A stretch of 64,000 nt of DNA, from NCBI RefSeq assembly GCF_033568475.1, contig NW_027331831.1, positions 2,108,001 to 2,172,000 of the forward strand, read 5' to 3'. Source of the stretch: Henckelia pumila. Its lineage: Eukaryota > Streptophyta > Magnoliopsida > Lamiales > Gesneriaceae. This document shows positions 1 to 11,441 of this stretch, piece by piece. Numbering within the stretch: the first letter of the stretch is position 1; every line of letters starts with the position of its first letter. A model generated the notes under the pieces. The model was not told where the DNA came from. It was given only the letters and a program-made list of their open reading frames with translations, and did not search any database. The position numbers were made by a program, and so were the translations under genes.

Positions 1-563
1 TTGTTGTGGTGTTTAAAGGTAGAAAGATTTGTTTGAATTCACGACTGAGTTATTCATCTCAAGCTTGGTTTCATACACTGCAGGCTTTCTCCGTTTTTGT
101 TGCGTTACAGTTATCACGAAATCTATTATGTTTTATTTGAACTTTCAGTGATTCTCAAATCACTTTAATCATGTTTTAGTACCTTCAAGTAAAGTTCATT
201 ATAGCTACCTTGATCTTTCTTTTTGAATATGCTATCTAGCATCTCCCACCAGTTTCTCACCTTTACCTCTAATAATGCTCAATTTTGAAAAACTATTTTA
301 AAACATCCAGTGTTATTTATAGTTTAACAAACTTGCCTGCTAATTGATTACTCAGCTAGGCCACAGCCCACATACCAGCAATTATGATTTCATTTTTTTT
401 GCCACAGGTGCATATCAATCATCTAAAATTCGCACTTTTCTTGAAACCATTCTATCAAATTATTCACGATTATGACTTAATGGGGTGGTATATTTTACTT
501 TCTATTACTATTTACAACTGGCGAAGCGATATCTATAAAAATTTTATTCATGAATTTTATCAG

Positions 564-859
564 GAGAGTTGGTTAAATGAAGTGAAGGCAATGCAGTTTC
601 ATTGTGAAAGTGGTTTGCTTGGTACTTCTCAACTGATGGATCCTTTAGGAAGTGACAGCAGGTAAATTTTACGAGACAATTTAGATTGATTAGTAAAGTT
701 GGATGCACATGATTTTCTTTTAGTTTAGTTTATTTATGTCTCAATAATTTGAAATGCAGATTCGCCGGAGCTGATAATTCTGAGAAAGATTTAGTCATTG
801 GGGCTGCTGCTGCTTCCATTTATTCAACTTGCAACTACCTGATGTCCAAGGAAAACTGA
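564..859 (+). CDS. 3' end of an unrecognised plant gene (last two exons)
   Basis: Two exons join cleanly. The first, 564-661, follows a tttatcag acceptor and ends at a gtaaat donor. The second, 760-859, follows an atgcag acceptor and ends in TGA. Together they encode about 65 residues: an acidic stretch, then an alanine-rich tail with a CNYLM motif and an SKEN C-terminus. The phase is consistent (two bases of an arginine codon before the intron, one after). I do not recognise the family. Upstream exons lie outside the window or before 564; an open frame continues upstream to 384, but a good acceptor at 561-563 makes that part probably intron. This gene ends about 600 bp before the PPR gene on the same strand. 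Confidence 0.5.
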
Positions 860-1467
860 CATTGTTGCTAATTATTCTAACTGGGATTTGGTCATTGTTT
901 TTTTTGGTATCTCAACTAGGAGATAGATATTCGTGTCGGAAATTTATTGTACAAACAGTTTTTCCTTTTCAGTAACGATCGAAATAAAAAAAAAATCGAA
1001 TAAAATCTGCCGGAAGCAACAACAGTAGAGGAATTTGGTCAAGACCAATCACCAATTTGAGAGCCTCCCTTTCAATCCAGCAAAGGTAAATTTTGTTAAG
1101 TAAGTTAGTTAAGTAAAGATGAAACCCAATTTCACAAATCTAACGTCTAAATTTTGTTTTTCGAATCAAGCTTTTATCTTTTTTAACAAACATTGCCAGT
1201 GCTTTGACAGGCCCTTGTCTCCTACAAAAGATTCTACTTTTTACAAGAATGCCCCATTACTTCTAAGCAACATTCAAGAATCTACTTTTTACAAGAAATT
1301 TCAATGCACATCTTCGATAACGAAATCCGGTACAGAAAATTAAAGAGGGAGCAAAAGTTCACGGAGAGCAAGATTATTTGGAAATTCAGTGTGAACCATG
1401 TTCATAGGTTTAATATGAATGAGACCTTAACAATGAAGTCTAGGCAACACCTGCACTTGGAAATTAT
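860..1467. other. intergenic / 5' flank of the PPR gene
   Basis: About 600 bp between the stop of the upstream gene and the ATG of the PPR gene. A short open frame at 1119-1343 has no recognisable homology or coding character. The region probably holds the 3' UTR of the first gene and the promoter and leader of the PPR gene. No clear promoter motif is visible. Confidence 0.4.
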
Positions 1468-4044
1468 ATGAATATCATGCTAATTTCTCGAAGCATTTCA
1501 CTTCTGAGGCCAATCCGTTTCGCATCACTTCATGGCAACGGAAAAGTCAAAAGCTTGGTTCAGCAAGGCCTATATCTTGAAGCCCTTCATTTATTCTCTA
1601 AAGAACCCAATTTTCCTATCAATACTTCAAGATTCGCATTCCCTTCTCTTCTCAAGGCATGTGCGTATCTTTCACACGTACTTTACGGTGAATCTCTCCA
1701 TTCCATGATTATCAAAATGGGTCTTCAATACGATCCTTTCATCACCACTTCACTTCTCGGGATGTATGTGAAATGCGGGTGGCTCAGTAGTGCAGTACAC
1801 CTGTTTGAAATTGTGTCTCAATGTGAAGTTTTAGTTCAGGATGTGGTTCTTTGGAATTCTATCATTGACGGGCTTCTTAAAAATGGGATCTGTGATGTGG
1901 GTTTGCTTCATTTTCGTAGGATGCAGGCGTTAAATGTGAAGCCTGATGGTTACACTTTGTGCATTCTTCTCGGATCGTGTAACCATGTCGTGGATGTTGG
2001 TTATGGGACAGAAATTCATGCCTATGTGATGAGAAACGCTTTTGATGATGACCCTTTCATAGTTACTGCCATGATCCATATGTATTCAAATTTTAACATG
2101 CCAATGGATGCTTGGTATGTGTTTGAGAAGTTGGAAAATAATTGTAACATAGCAGCTTGGAATGCAATGATCAATGGATTTTGTGAAAATGGATTTTGGA
2201 GAAATGGCTTGAAATTGTACTCGCTAGCAAAGAGTGAGAGACACGAGCTTGGATCCACAACGTTTTCCAGTGTGCTGACAGCTTGCTCACAAGGTGATGA
2301 TATAGGAAATGGTTGTCAGATACACTGTGATGTGGTTAAGGCAGGTTTTGAGAATGATCCGTTTGTTAGCACTTCTCTCATAACCTTTTACTCCAAGTGT
2401 GGATTCCTTAAAGATGCAGAGAGGGTGTTTTATATGGTAGATGATAAAGAGGTGGAAATATGGAATAGCATGATCTCGGCATATGTTAATGATGGCCGTA
2501 CGAATGATGCTTTATGTATCTACAATAAGATGCGATTTAGACTGGTCGGGACCAATTCTTTCACCATATCAAACGCTTTGGTGGCATGCAATATGATTGG
2601 AAAGTTTTATTTGGGCAGGATGATTCATGGCGAATTGATAAAAAAACCAATGATGGAGAGTCTGACCGTAGAAAGTGCTTTACTGACAATGTACTCGAAA
2701 CTTGGTTGTCCAAAGGACGCACACAAAGTTTTCAGTGGAATGAAGGAAAAGGACTTAGTAGCTTGGGGCTCTTTAATGTCAGGGACATGTGAAGATAGGA
2801 AATTCCTGGAGGTAGTGGATTTATATAAAGCAATGGAATCTGATGGTGTGAAGCCAGATCCTAACATAATAGCAACTGTAATTATTGCTTGCACAGGACT
2901 CAATGATGAAAGACTTGGTTTCTGTGTTCATGGATTATCAATAAAGAAAGGATTAAACTTGAATCCTTTTGCAGGTAGCTCTCTGATTGATTTTTATTCT
3001 CATTGTGGACTACCAGATATGGCTAAAAGGGCATTTTCAAACGTCTCGCTGAAGAATTTGGTGGTTTGGAATTCTTTAATATCATGCTATTACCAGAATG
3101 GCCTTCCAGATATCTCCATCAGCCTTCTTTCTCAAATTCTGCAGCATGGCTTTTTCCCAGATGCTGTATCAATCACTTCTGTTCTTCATGCGGTTTCATC
3201 AATGGCAGGATTGCTTAAAGGAAAGACCATACATGGCTACTATATACGACTCCAGATTCCTGAAGATATTCAAGTTGAGAATGCATTAATGGACATGTAT
3301 GTCAAGTGTGGATGCTTGAAATACGCACAAAACATGTTCAATAACATGTTGGATAGAAATCTTGTGTCGTGGAATTCAATTATTGCTGGTTTTGGATCAC
3401 ACAGTGAATGTCATAAGGCCATCGATTTTTTCCACAAGATGATAAATTCGGGAATTGAACCTGATGAAATAACGTTCCTCTCCTTGATTTCATCTTGCAA
3501 TCACTCTGGATTTGTTGAAGAAGGTCTGAAAATATTTCGATACATGAAAGAACACAAATTTGAGATTAGAATGGAGCACTATGTGAATATGGTAGACCTC
3601 CTAGGACGTGCTGGACGCTTATATGATGCTTATAATTTGATAAAGAATATGACAATAACTCCTGGCCGAGGTGTTTGGCTATCTTTGTTGTCTTCTTGTA
3701 GAGTTCATTGCAATATTGCACTCGGCGAATTTGCAGCCAGAAACCTCATCAAAATGGATCCGAACCAAGGAAGCAATTATGTTCAACTGTTAAACTTGTA
3801 TATAAATTCTGGACTACAGGGAAAAGCTGCAAATTTGAGAGCATTGATGAGGGAGAAAGGGTTGACAAAGGTCCCTGGATGCAGTTGGATTGAAGTGAAA
3901 AATATGGTTGATGTTTTCTACTCAGGGGATTCATCTTCTCCTAGTACAGTTATGATTTATGAGACGATTGATAATCTTAAGAACTGCATGAACAAAAAGG
4001 ACTTTAGTATGGAAGCAGGTGAAATATTATTTGAGCCAGGATGA
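1468..4044 (+). CDS. PLS-class pentatricopeptide repeat protein, E/E+ type (At2g40720-like)
   Basis: Single uninterrupted 858-codon frame, as usual for plant PPR genes. The basic, serine-rich N-terminus (LISRSISLLRPIRF) looks like an organelle transit peptide, probably mitochondrial. From about residue 25 to 720 it consists of alternating P, L and S repeats with hallmark phrases such as VVLWNSIIDG, DPFVSTSLITFYSKCG and NLVVWNSLISCY. The C-terminal E and E+ motifs include GRAGRLYDAYNLIKNM, NYVQLLNLY and PGCSWIEV. There is no DYW deaminase domain. E-class PPR proteins bind organelle transcripts in a sequence-specific way and usually recruit editing factors. Length and sequence resemble Arabidopsis At2g40720 (about 860 aa) throughout as far as memory allows. 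Two in-frame ATGs lie at 1468 and 1477; I keep the first. The RNA target cannot be read from the sequence. Confidence 0.93.
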   Translation: MNIMLISRSISLLRPIRFASLHGNGKVKSLVQQGLYLEALHLFSKEPNFPINTSRFAFPSLLKACAYLSHVLYGESLHSMIIKMGLQYDPFITTSLLGMYVKCGWLSSAVHLFEIVSQCEVLVQDVVLWNSIIDGLLKNGICDVGLLHFRRMQALNVKPDGYTLCILLGSCNHVVDVGYGTEIHAYVMRNAFDDDPFIVTAMIHMYSNFNMPMDAWYVFEKLENNCNIAAWNAMINGFCENGFWRNGLKLYSLAKSERHELGSTTFSSVLTACSQGDDIGNGCQIHCDVVKAGFENDPFVSTSLITFYSKCGFLKDAERVFYMVDDKEVEIWNSMISAYVNDGRTNDALCIYNKMRFRLVGTNSFTISNALVACNMIGKFYLGRMIHGELIKKPMMESLTVESALLTMYSKLGCPKDAHKVFSGMKEKDLVAWGSLMSGTCEDRKFLEVVDLYKAMESDGVKPDPNIIATVIIACTGLNDERLGFCVHGLSIKKGLNLNPFAGSSLIDFYSHCGLPDMAKRAFSNVSLKNLVVWNSLISCYYQNGLPDISISLLSQILQHGFFPDAVSITSVLHAVSSMAGLLKGKTIHGYYIRLQIPEDIQVENALMDMYVKCGCLKYAQNMFNNMLDRNLVSWNSIIAGFGSHSECHKAIDFFHKMINSGIEPDEITFLSLISSCNHSGFVEEGLKIFRYMKEHKFEIRMEHYVNMVDLLGRAGRLYDAYNLIKNMTITPGRGVWLSLLSSCRVHCNIALGEFAARNLIKMDPNQGSNYVQLLNLYINSGLQGKAANLRALMREKGLTKVPGCSWIEVKNMVDVFYSGDSSSPSTVMIYETIDNLKNCMNKKDFSMEAGEILFEPG

Positions 4045-5269
4045 GGTGTGTAATCTCGAGACGTTTCATGATGGTGATCAGTCTTGGACCAAGCACTTGC
4101 TCGCGGTTTTGGTTCTTGGCTTGTTGGAGCAGTTTCCGAATCAGATTGTTGGATCTGTACGATTATCATTTGTCTTGCGGTGCTGTATGGTTACAAATGT
4201 CTCAGAGTCATCGAAACATGATACTTGAATTGTTACGTGATTTGAAAATCGTGGTCTTGCCATCGACAACAGTAGAACGAACCCCGTATAAACATTCAGC
4301 ATGTCTACATTTGAAAATGAGCATCTTCTAGATGCCCTTTCAATGGCAGCTGTTGCTGATGGAAACATTCAAGCAGCAACTTCCATCCGGTTGAGTCCTT
4401 GTTTATTGTGCTATTTTTGTAATAAAAAAAGCGATGAATTCCATGTACTTAAAACCGATGTAATAGTTGAGATTGTGAAAGTTCATTAGCTTGAGCTCAA
4501 ACTGTTGTAACTTTGTAATTGACTTATAAACAGTTGCTCATGTGTACATGGAAAAAAGATCGAGGATCAATAAGATGGAAAGATATGTCAATTGGTACGA
4601 GACTTTTTAAATAAAATCGATCCCAAAGTATATCCACGAGGGTTTATGCCTAAAGTTTCATTGAATTACATAATCAATGCTTCGTATGTAGCTAAATCAG
4701 CCCTTACAATGATCTCACACGTTACCCATCGAAAAAATATATATATTTTAGAGTTCATAAAAAATAAAAAGTGAATAAAATCGTTAAATTTAGTACGAAG
4801 GTACTTGAACTGAACATCTCACACCAACCATCGAGAGCGACTTCATCTCCATTAGTAGTATACAACTATACATTGAAGTGATGAAAATGACCAATACAGA
4901 AAAAAGTTTATACTTCACAGTTGTATTGACAATAAATGTATTTAATTTTATATATTAATCAACTCGAAATATTCTAAATTATGAGTGGTTTATTCGCAGT
5001 CAGATTGACTTTGTTTAGAGGACATTTATAAATAGCACAGACATGGATTTATGAATAAGAAGGAAAAATGAAATAAAATGATTATGAGTAACCACTAACC
5101 ACCTTAAAAATGCTTTTGGATTTTTCAATCCAAATGATTATTTTAATTTTTTGGGAACTTCAGTTTCATGGTGAGTAAAAGTAACCATATTTAAAATTTT
5201 ATGTTTTTAAAAAAACAAATATGAAACCTGTTTCAAATAAGGTAAATGTGTTTGAAATTTTCTAACGGC

Positions 5270-5620
5270 AAAAACTTATATAAGACGGTCGCAAGAGTCA
5301 TTTTTTAGACGAATCTCTTATATGAGTTATCCATTAAAAAATATAACATTTTATACCAAAAATATTACTTATTATTATAAATATGGGTAGGACCCATCTC
5401 ACGGATGAGAACGTCTCACATGAGTGTTACTCTTTTCTAACAGGGGTTAAATGTAGGAAGTATATATATATATATATTACCTACTAATATTTGAGTAATG
5501 TGAGACGACCTTACCACTTTTATGTGACCCATATTTACAAATAAAATATTTGTCCCACAAAATTAAAAATTGACATATGAAACAATCTAACGTAAATTCT
5601 TGTATGTCATTTTTAGTAAG
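5270..5620. repeat. dispersed repeat with gagacg/cgtctc-type ends, interrupted by (TA)n
   Basis: The segment contains short inverted motifs (agacggtcgcaagag near 5283; cgtctcacatgag near 5411; gtgagacgacc near 5499) around a TA microsatellite at 5461-5478. Sequences with such gagacgGTCTCAC motifs next to 'gggtaggacccatctcacggatgag' type text are common dispersed repeats in some asterid genomes, which is a recollection and not a search result. No coding potential. Confidence 0.4.
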
Positions 5621-5959
5621 TTAATCTATCCAATACCTCAAATGGAGGTAGCATCGAATAAACCTCCACTTGTTATTATTATTATTTTAATTATTTTTTT
5701 TTAGAAAAAAATCTGTAGAATCAATTACAATTTATTTGGATACAGAGTTGAAGCCGAGTCTTCTCGTGGACCGCTTGAAAGAACGATGAAAATGGGCCCA
5801 AGAAATAATGACCAAAGACCCAGTCATTATTTCTTAAACCTTCTTGCGTATTGAATACATGTAAATACTTTGAATCTTAATTTTAGTTTGTTTAATTAAT
5901 TTCCGTAGCAGTAACCCAGAAGCATACTGCATGATTATGAACCCTTTTTCCCTCTCATA

Positions 5960-5968
5960 TTATTTATA
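5960..5968 (+). promoter_or_regulatory. candidate TATA box of the WRKY gene
   Basis: A tatttatat motif lies 105-113 bases before the WRKY ATG at 6073. A CT-rich stretch (ccctctcat) precedes it and a purine-rich leader follows. Spacing to the ATG allows a leader of about 75 bases. Motif and position only. Confidence 0.4.
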
Positions 5969-6072
5969 TCCCATCGCAAACATGCATGCTTTTCAATCCC
6001 AACACAGAAAAAGAGAAAGTAAATAAAACAAGAGAAAAAAAATTATAGATTGATCCAAATTAAGTACTGGAG

Positions 6073-7864
6073 ATGGAGGAAAGCTTGGAATCGATGATTT
6101 TGCATGGGTCTAATTTGGCTCAAATTCTTGAACAGAACTTGCCGATTCTTGCGAACCAACCGGATATTCTGGTGAAATCATGCGACGAAATAGTTTCTGT
6201 GTTCAGAAACGTGAGAGAGAGAGTGGTTTCAGGTGGGCAAATGGGTGTTTTAGAGCATGCAATGGCTTCGGTTGATGCTCGAGCAATCGCGGGAGCTGGA
6301 GGCGCGTACGTTAGACGCGTCGATGGCGTGCCGGAGAGCGATGAAATGAAAGGAATGCAGCTGCTTCATGATCGGCGGCGGCGGCCGCAGCAGCTGGGCT
6401 TCGATTTGATGTTCGGTGAAATGGGAGGCGTCGGAGGAGATATAATGGGTGGTTCGAGCGGAGGATTTGGCGGCGAGACTTCACTGGATTTCGCCGCAGC
6501 TTCCTATTCACAGAGACAGGGGAGGAGGTGAGAAACCTTGATTTTCCCAAAATATGAATTTACATGTTTTCATTTCATCCTTCATTTATTTATCTATATA
6601 AGTAATTAAAACTATAATAATCATAGTATTTTTATGTTTTCAATATATAACTGGATTATAATTATTTTCATGAAGTATTTATCGAAAAAATATGGCCATA
6701 AAAACATCGGGAAATTATTTAAATGTGCTAATGGCTTGGCATTAATGAGGAAATTAAGATCAAATGGTACGTACGTTTGGTTTTTAATGTCTCGATTTTT
6801 TATAAGATGGATTCCTTATGGCTTATTTATTGAATTTTCTTTATTTCTTGCTTGTTTTTGCATGAAACTATCATGCAAATTGTTTCACGCAAAATACCAA
6901 ATATTGTATTTTGGAATTCCATAAAATACTAGAACTTTAATTATAATATCAGCTCCGTTGGAATATGTATTTATAAAATGTTTTTATAAAATTATTTTTA
7001 AAAAACTTTTTATAAAATGTTTTAAAAGTTGTTTTAAGAATAATATGTATTTGGACAACTATTTTATAAAAAATATTTTAACATTTCAAAACTAACGTTT
7101 TTCATCTTTGCCTTCTATAGTTCAATTCTAAAAACATCTAAAAACATAGCTCAAATGTTTTTTAAAAACTATGCTTGGAGAACATTTTTTTAAAAATATT
7201 TTACAAAAATTTTAACCGAATTAACACATACTTTTCTCATCGCTTTCACGTTTTACAAACTGATCAATATGATATGGTCATTCCAAGTTCAAAGATATGA
7301 AATTTACTAAACATCCAAAAAACGAAAATGTCACTCAACGACTGAGAAACCATGAAATATTGTATTCATGGATTACGTGCGAATAAAAAGGTTATTCTTA
7401 TTCTTCACTCGAAGTAATTTTAATTTCTTAGCCATCATTTTCAAATTAAATTAACAAAAACCACCTTTATTATGTTTGATATATATTTCCCCTGATCTCC
7501 CTTTTCCCATAGCTCCTTTGCATACAAACTAAAACCCTTACAGTTCCATATGTGCATGTAACTTTGTCACGAAATATATATTAAAAGTAGCAAACATGCA
7601 ATCATGCACAAACTGTAAAAAAACAATATTTAATGTTTGATGATCAAATAAAACTCTAATTAAGGAAATTAATGTTAGATTAAATGAAATGAAACCATAT
7701 TGCATGCACAGGAAGAATGAAATGGACAAAGTAGTGAAAAGGGTAGCTGCTCCTCAAATGGGTAACCCCGATATTCCTCCTGAAGATGGTTTTACTTGGA
7801 AGAAATACGGTCAAAAAGAAATCTTGGGACGCGCATTTCCAAGGTATTTTTCCATCTTCAATAG

Positions 7865-7909
<45 letters not shown>

Positions 7910-8057
7910 TTTTCAGCTGCCCAACAATATTTTTTTACCTCTTCTCCGACCATACCGGGTTTTAGTTGTTTTTTTTTTAATTTTTCGCATAACTAAAACA
8001 CGGTACCGGATTTTAGTGGTCGAGGACGAGTTGAGCATCATTGGTTGGACAACTGAA

Positions 8058-8093
<36 letters not shown>

Positions 8094-8752
8094 TATAGTG
8101 ATCAACCTTGTATAACCAATAAATGAATGTCACGTCAACCGATACTCATGCAATTGTCCACGGTGGTTGCCCAAAGATCAAAACTCTATATATATATATA
8201 GATTTTTGATATGGTTAGCAACTATCATGAGCACTTATATGTGAGCATTGCTGACGTGATCATTTACATCCAATAGATAAATATCACATCAGTCGGTGCT
8301 TACATAAATAGTATTCATGTAAATCAGTGAACACTGCAGTTTTCCACAGTGATATTAATTGATCAGAATCGACTTGGACCCCAATTGTAGTTATTTTAAT
8401 CTAAAAGAGAATAATACATAGTCCGGTTTGCCGGTGACAATATTATAAAACTAATTATATACATGCATGATGCATGATGGATATTATATTTTTATTATTA
8501 GAAATAAAAAAGGGTTGGATTTCATTTAACCTTGATCTACTAGGAATAAAATCAAATTAGATCATTAATGCATTTTAAATGGTACGTATAATTTTATATA
8601 TATGTTTCAAAAATATTTCGCGTATAAAATTCCACCGACCGACCCGTTCCGTGATCTTGAATCTTGATATCTTGGTTCACCAATATAATTATGTGTGTGT
8701 TTTTTAATTTACCCTATATAGCTAGCATCCACCACAATTATAATACAAAATA

Positions 8753-8823
<71 letters not shown>

Positions 8824-10059
8824 ATATATATATATGGCCAATTACTAAGAAATTACATTGCATTTTGAAAACGTCAAGCTCGATTTTTTTTCGTTTTTCA
8901 ACGTAAAAGTCGCGTGTTTATTTTCCCTTTATTTTTTTTGGTTTATTTGTTTGTGTGAATCGTGGAAAACTTTGAATTTCACGAGGTCTGTCTATGACCA
9001 TTTTTGAATGAATTAATGTTGAAAAAGTCAAGGTCCACGAACGTCATGTTTTGTAAGGCAACGCTAGCTGCACTTGAACACCAACTAAGCTTAATGAAAT
9101 ATATTGATATTTTGACTTAAATTGCGAGAAATTGATATCGATAGATCAATACATGAAAGTCATATTACAATTTAATAATATAAATAAAAGAACAAAATTT
9201 CAGAAAAATAAATATACATGCATGACCCGTATAATTAAATAAATGCATCATTCAAATGCTTTTCTAAATAGATAGATATATATTAATTCCCCAACCTTCG
9301 GCCATTATATTAATACATGAAGAATCGATCGCCAAATAACTCACTTATTTATCGGCATAATTAAAAAAATTACCAAAAAACAACATTCCTATATATGTAG
9401 TAAAAAAAATAACGAAATCAAAAACGGTTCTGCATGAAACACTTGCATGCACCAACTAAGTTTTCATATAAAAATCATGCAATTAATGTGTGATATGTAT
9501 TCATATTTCAGTTTATATTTGATAACATTATCGATTAAAGAATTTGTTTCTTCTGTCTCCATTTTTTTTATTACTTAAACAAATTAATTATTTTTATTGC
9601 AGGAGTTACTACATATGCACACAACAAAAACTACACAATTGCCCCGCCAAGAAGCAAGTTCAACGACTCGACCACGATCCCTTCGTACTCGAGGTCACAT
9701 ACCGAAACAACCACACCTGCCGCGCGGCGGCGGCATCCTCCGCTCCCACGCCGGTGCTGGTCCCACCCTCCACCACCGCACCGCCTCCGCCACTGCCGCT
9801 TTTCCCTACGCCACTCGCCCCGACCCCGTGGCTCTCCATGAATATCTTCCACGACCTTGGAGGTGTTCCAGCGGCTAGCTCCGGCGGATTGGAGGCCGGA
9901 AGCGGCGGCGGCCGCGTGGAGTTCAACGAGTTTCAGCCGGTGGCGGATATGGCCGATGCGATGTTTAATTCTGGTAGCAGAAGCAGCGATAGCATGGATC
10001 TTATCTTCTCCTCCATGGATGATCATACGTGGGACTCTATGGAAGAAAAGAAGGATTAA
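6073..10059 (+). CDS. WRKY55: WRKY transcription factor, group III, WRKY55-like, three exons
   Basis: Exons 6073-6527, 7712-7843 and 9603-10059 join in frame to give 347 aa. All introns are GT-AG and both splits fall inside arginine codons; the second sits in the WRKY domain, the position conserved in the family. The DNA-binding domain (about residues 176-235) has the heptapeptide variant WKKYGQK at 181-187. It is followed by EILG and a perfect group III zinc site: C201, C209 (7 between), H233 (23 between), C235. The KKQVQRLDHDPF text matches WRKY55-type proteins. The N-terminus has a leucine-rich helical region; the C-terminus is rich in proline, alanine and glycine, then acidic, a likely activation region. 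WRKY proteins bind W-box DNA in defence and senescence programmes. Intron 2 (1.76 kb) is full of TA tracts and hairpin repeats. Confidence 0.9.
7867..8091. repeat. (TA)n-bracketed foldback element in WRKY intron 2 (copy A)
   Basis: Two (TA)n tracts (7867-7903 and about 8063-8091) enclose about 160 bp whose ends are inverted copies: ttcagctgcccaac at the left and the complement of gttggacaactgaa at the right. The core carries a cgggttttagttg motif and its relatives. The same family recurs at 22,812-22,983 inside another gene. Confidence 0.65.
8092..8350. repeat. further TA-associated repeat material in WRKY intron 2
   Basis: Between TA tracts at 8063-8091 and 8189-8199 lies about 95 bp beginning gtatagtgatcaacc. 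After the second tract is a related stretch up to about 8350, with gtgagcattgctgacgtgat near 8252 and cacatcagtcggtgct near 8285. Both contain a gtcacgtcaac or gctgacgtgat motif beside aaatgaatgtcac or ataaatatcac, so they look like diverged relatives. No open frame. Confidence 0.35.
8755..8835. repeat. long (TA)n microsatellite
   Basis: About 80 bp of nearly pure AT dinucleotide with one interruption (attata) near 8811, in WRKY intron 2. Such tracts are highly length-polymorphic. Confidence 0.95.
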
Positions 10060-10300
10060 TTAGTAGATTCATTAAGCCAGCCCATTAATTTGTTTAATCG
10101 CAATTTTTAACAAGAAAGGTTAATTATTTCATTAAAATTTAATTTATCGCTCTACGAAAAGAACAAGCTAGTAGTGATGATTTAGCTATAGATATATATA
10201 TATAGATAGGATTGGTGAGTTATTCAAACAAATTGTCGAATTATGTACTTAAATAATATCCATATTTCATATTGTCCCCTTATAAATTTTGAATATTAAG

Positions 10301-10662
10301 ATACCGTTTGGTTTGATATATAAAATAAGTAATATATAGATAAGTAATATAATGTAATAAAAAATAAATAAAAAATGATAATTAAATTATTATTTGATTT
10401 GATTGATAAATTATAATTTGTTTGATTTGATTGATTAAATTTTAGATAAAATGATAAAAATACAATTTTGTCCTTTTAATAATTAAAAAATATGAATAAA
10501 ATTATTTATAAAAGGTAATATAGTAATTTAAATTCAATGATTTCATTGATGTAAAATAATTAATTAATTATTTGATTGATGTATGATAAATAATTAGTAG
10601 ATGAATAAATAATATGACAAAAAGAACGTGAGATTGGATAATATAAGTTATACATGGATTAT
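10301..10662 (+). repeat. dispersed AT-rich repeat, copy 1
   Basis: Begins ataccgtttggtttgatata and ends near aagttatacatggatt. It shares its whole length, in the same orientation, with 57,463-57,830: both have gataagtaatat, aataaaaaataaata, tttgatttgattgat, ggtaatatagtaatttaaat and aaataatatg in the same order. It has no coding potential. A non-autonomous transposon is likely, but I could not establish terminal repeats or a target duplication. Confidence 0.7.
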
Positions 10663-11311
10663 TTTTTCAACTAGCTTCTTGAGTGCATGCCATGGGAAAA
10701 GAAACGATTATACAAAATTGTAACTCAATCTCGATCGGAATAAGTTTACTATAAATTTTATTAACCTAGGAAATTAATTGATAATTCTATATTTTAGCTA
10801 TTGATCGATGAAGGTAACAGTGTTTGTGTAGGGTAGGCATCAATCAATGTTTAGGTTATTGATGAAATCGATTCTAAAAATGGTGTTTCGATCTATGCGA
10901 TATAGTTAAAATAATTATCATTGATTTTTGTATGTATAATTTTTTTAAAAAATATTTTATATAGTTTTTATTAGGAATGATATCTAAAATTTTTTAATAA
11001 TTAATATAGAAAGATGAATATATAAAAACTTTTACAAATTTAATTTTTTTTAAAAAAAGTGGATAAGTATAGACCTACAAGTTGTTTTGTAAGTTAAAAA
11101 CAACCGCGTAAAATCATAATGTTAATTATATGAGATAATCGTATAAATATTCGCAAAAAATCAAAAAATTTTCTTATTTTTAACATAATAATGTTATTAA
11201 TGTCCCATAGATAATCTAAAACCACGAAGGATATTCACTCACACGCGCGTGCTTTTTCAGCCGTCGATGAAGGATATTCATCAACCAATCTGTACCGTTG
11301 GCTGAACAACA

Positions 11312-11317
11312 CACGTG
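11312..11317 (+). promoter_or_regulatory. G-box in the TFIIS promoter
   Basis: CACGTG within acacgtgcca, about 700 bp before the TFIIS ATG. A TATA-like run (tatatatataatataag) at 11,366-11,384 follows it, then an aaactagggttt leader element near 11,432. G-boxes bind bZIP and bHLH factors. Motif evidence only. Confidence 0.4.
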
Positions 11318-11441
11318 CCACAACAACCTCTTGCTTTTGCATATCTCCCGAGAATATGCAGAAATATATATATATAATATAAGATAACACACAGAAACAT
11401 AGAAATAAAACAGACTGCAGTCTTCACACGGAAACTAGGGT

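Larger units (their letters stand above)
4045..6072. other. intergenic region between PPR and WRKY genes
   Basis: 2 kb of AT-rich DNA. The first few hundred bases are probably PPR 3' UTR; small open frames at 4041-4331 and 4301-4489 show no family resemblance. A dispersed repeat lies at 5270-5620 (listed separately) and a short (TA)n tract at 5461-5478. The last 150 bases form the WRKY promoter and leader. Confidence 0.5.
10060..11400. other. intergenic region between WRKY and TFIIS genes
   Basis: AT-rich, no gene. It holds the WRKY 3' UTR, one copy of a 360-bp dispersed repeat (10,301-10,662) and, near its right end, the TFIIS promoter with a G-box and TATA-like run. Nothing else is recognised. 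Confidence 0.5.

Noticed and set aside
384-563. Open frame upstream of exon 564-661 read as coding
   Set aside because: A strong acceptor (tttatcag) at 561-563 and the low-complexity, Ile/Phe/Tyr-rich translation suggest intron.
9631-10026. 131-aa minus-strand frame over WRKY exon 3
   Set aside because: Antisense shadow of GC-rich coding sequence; no motif.
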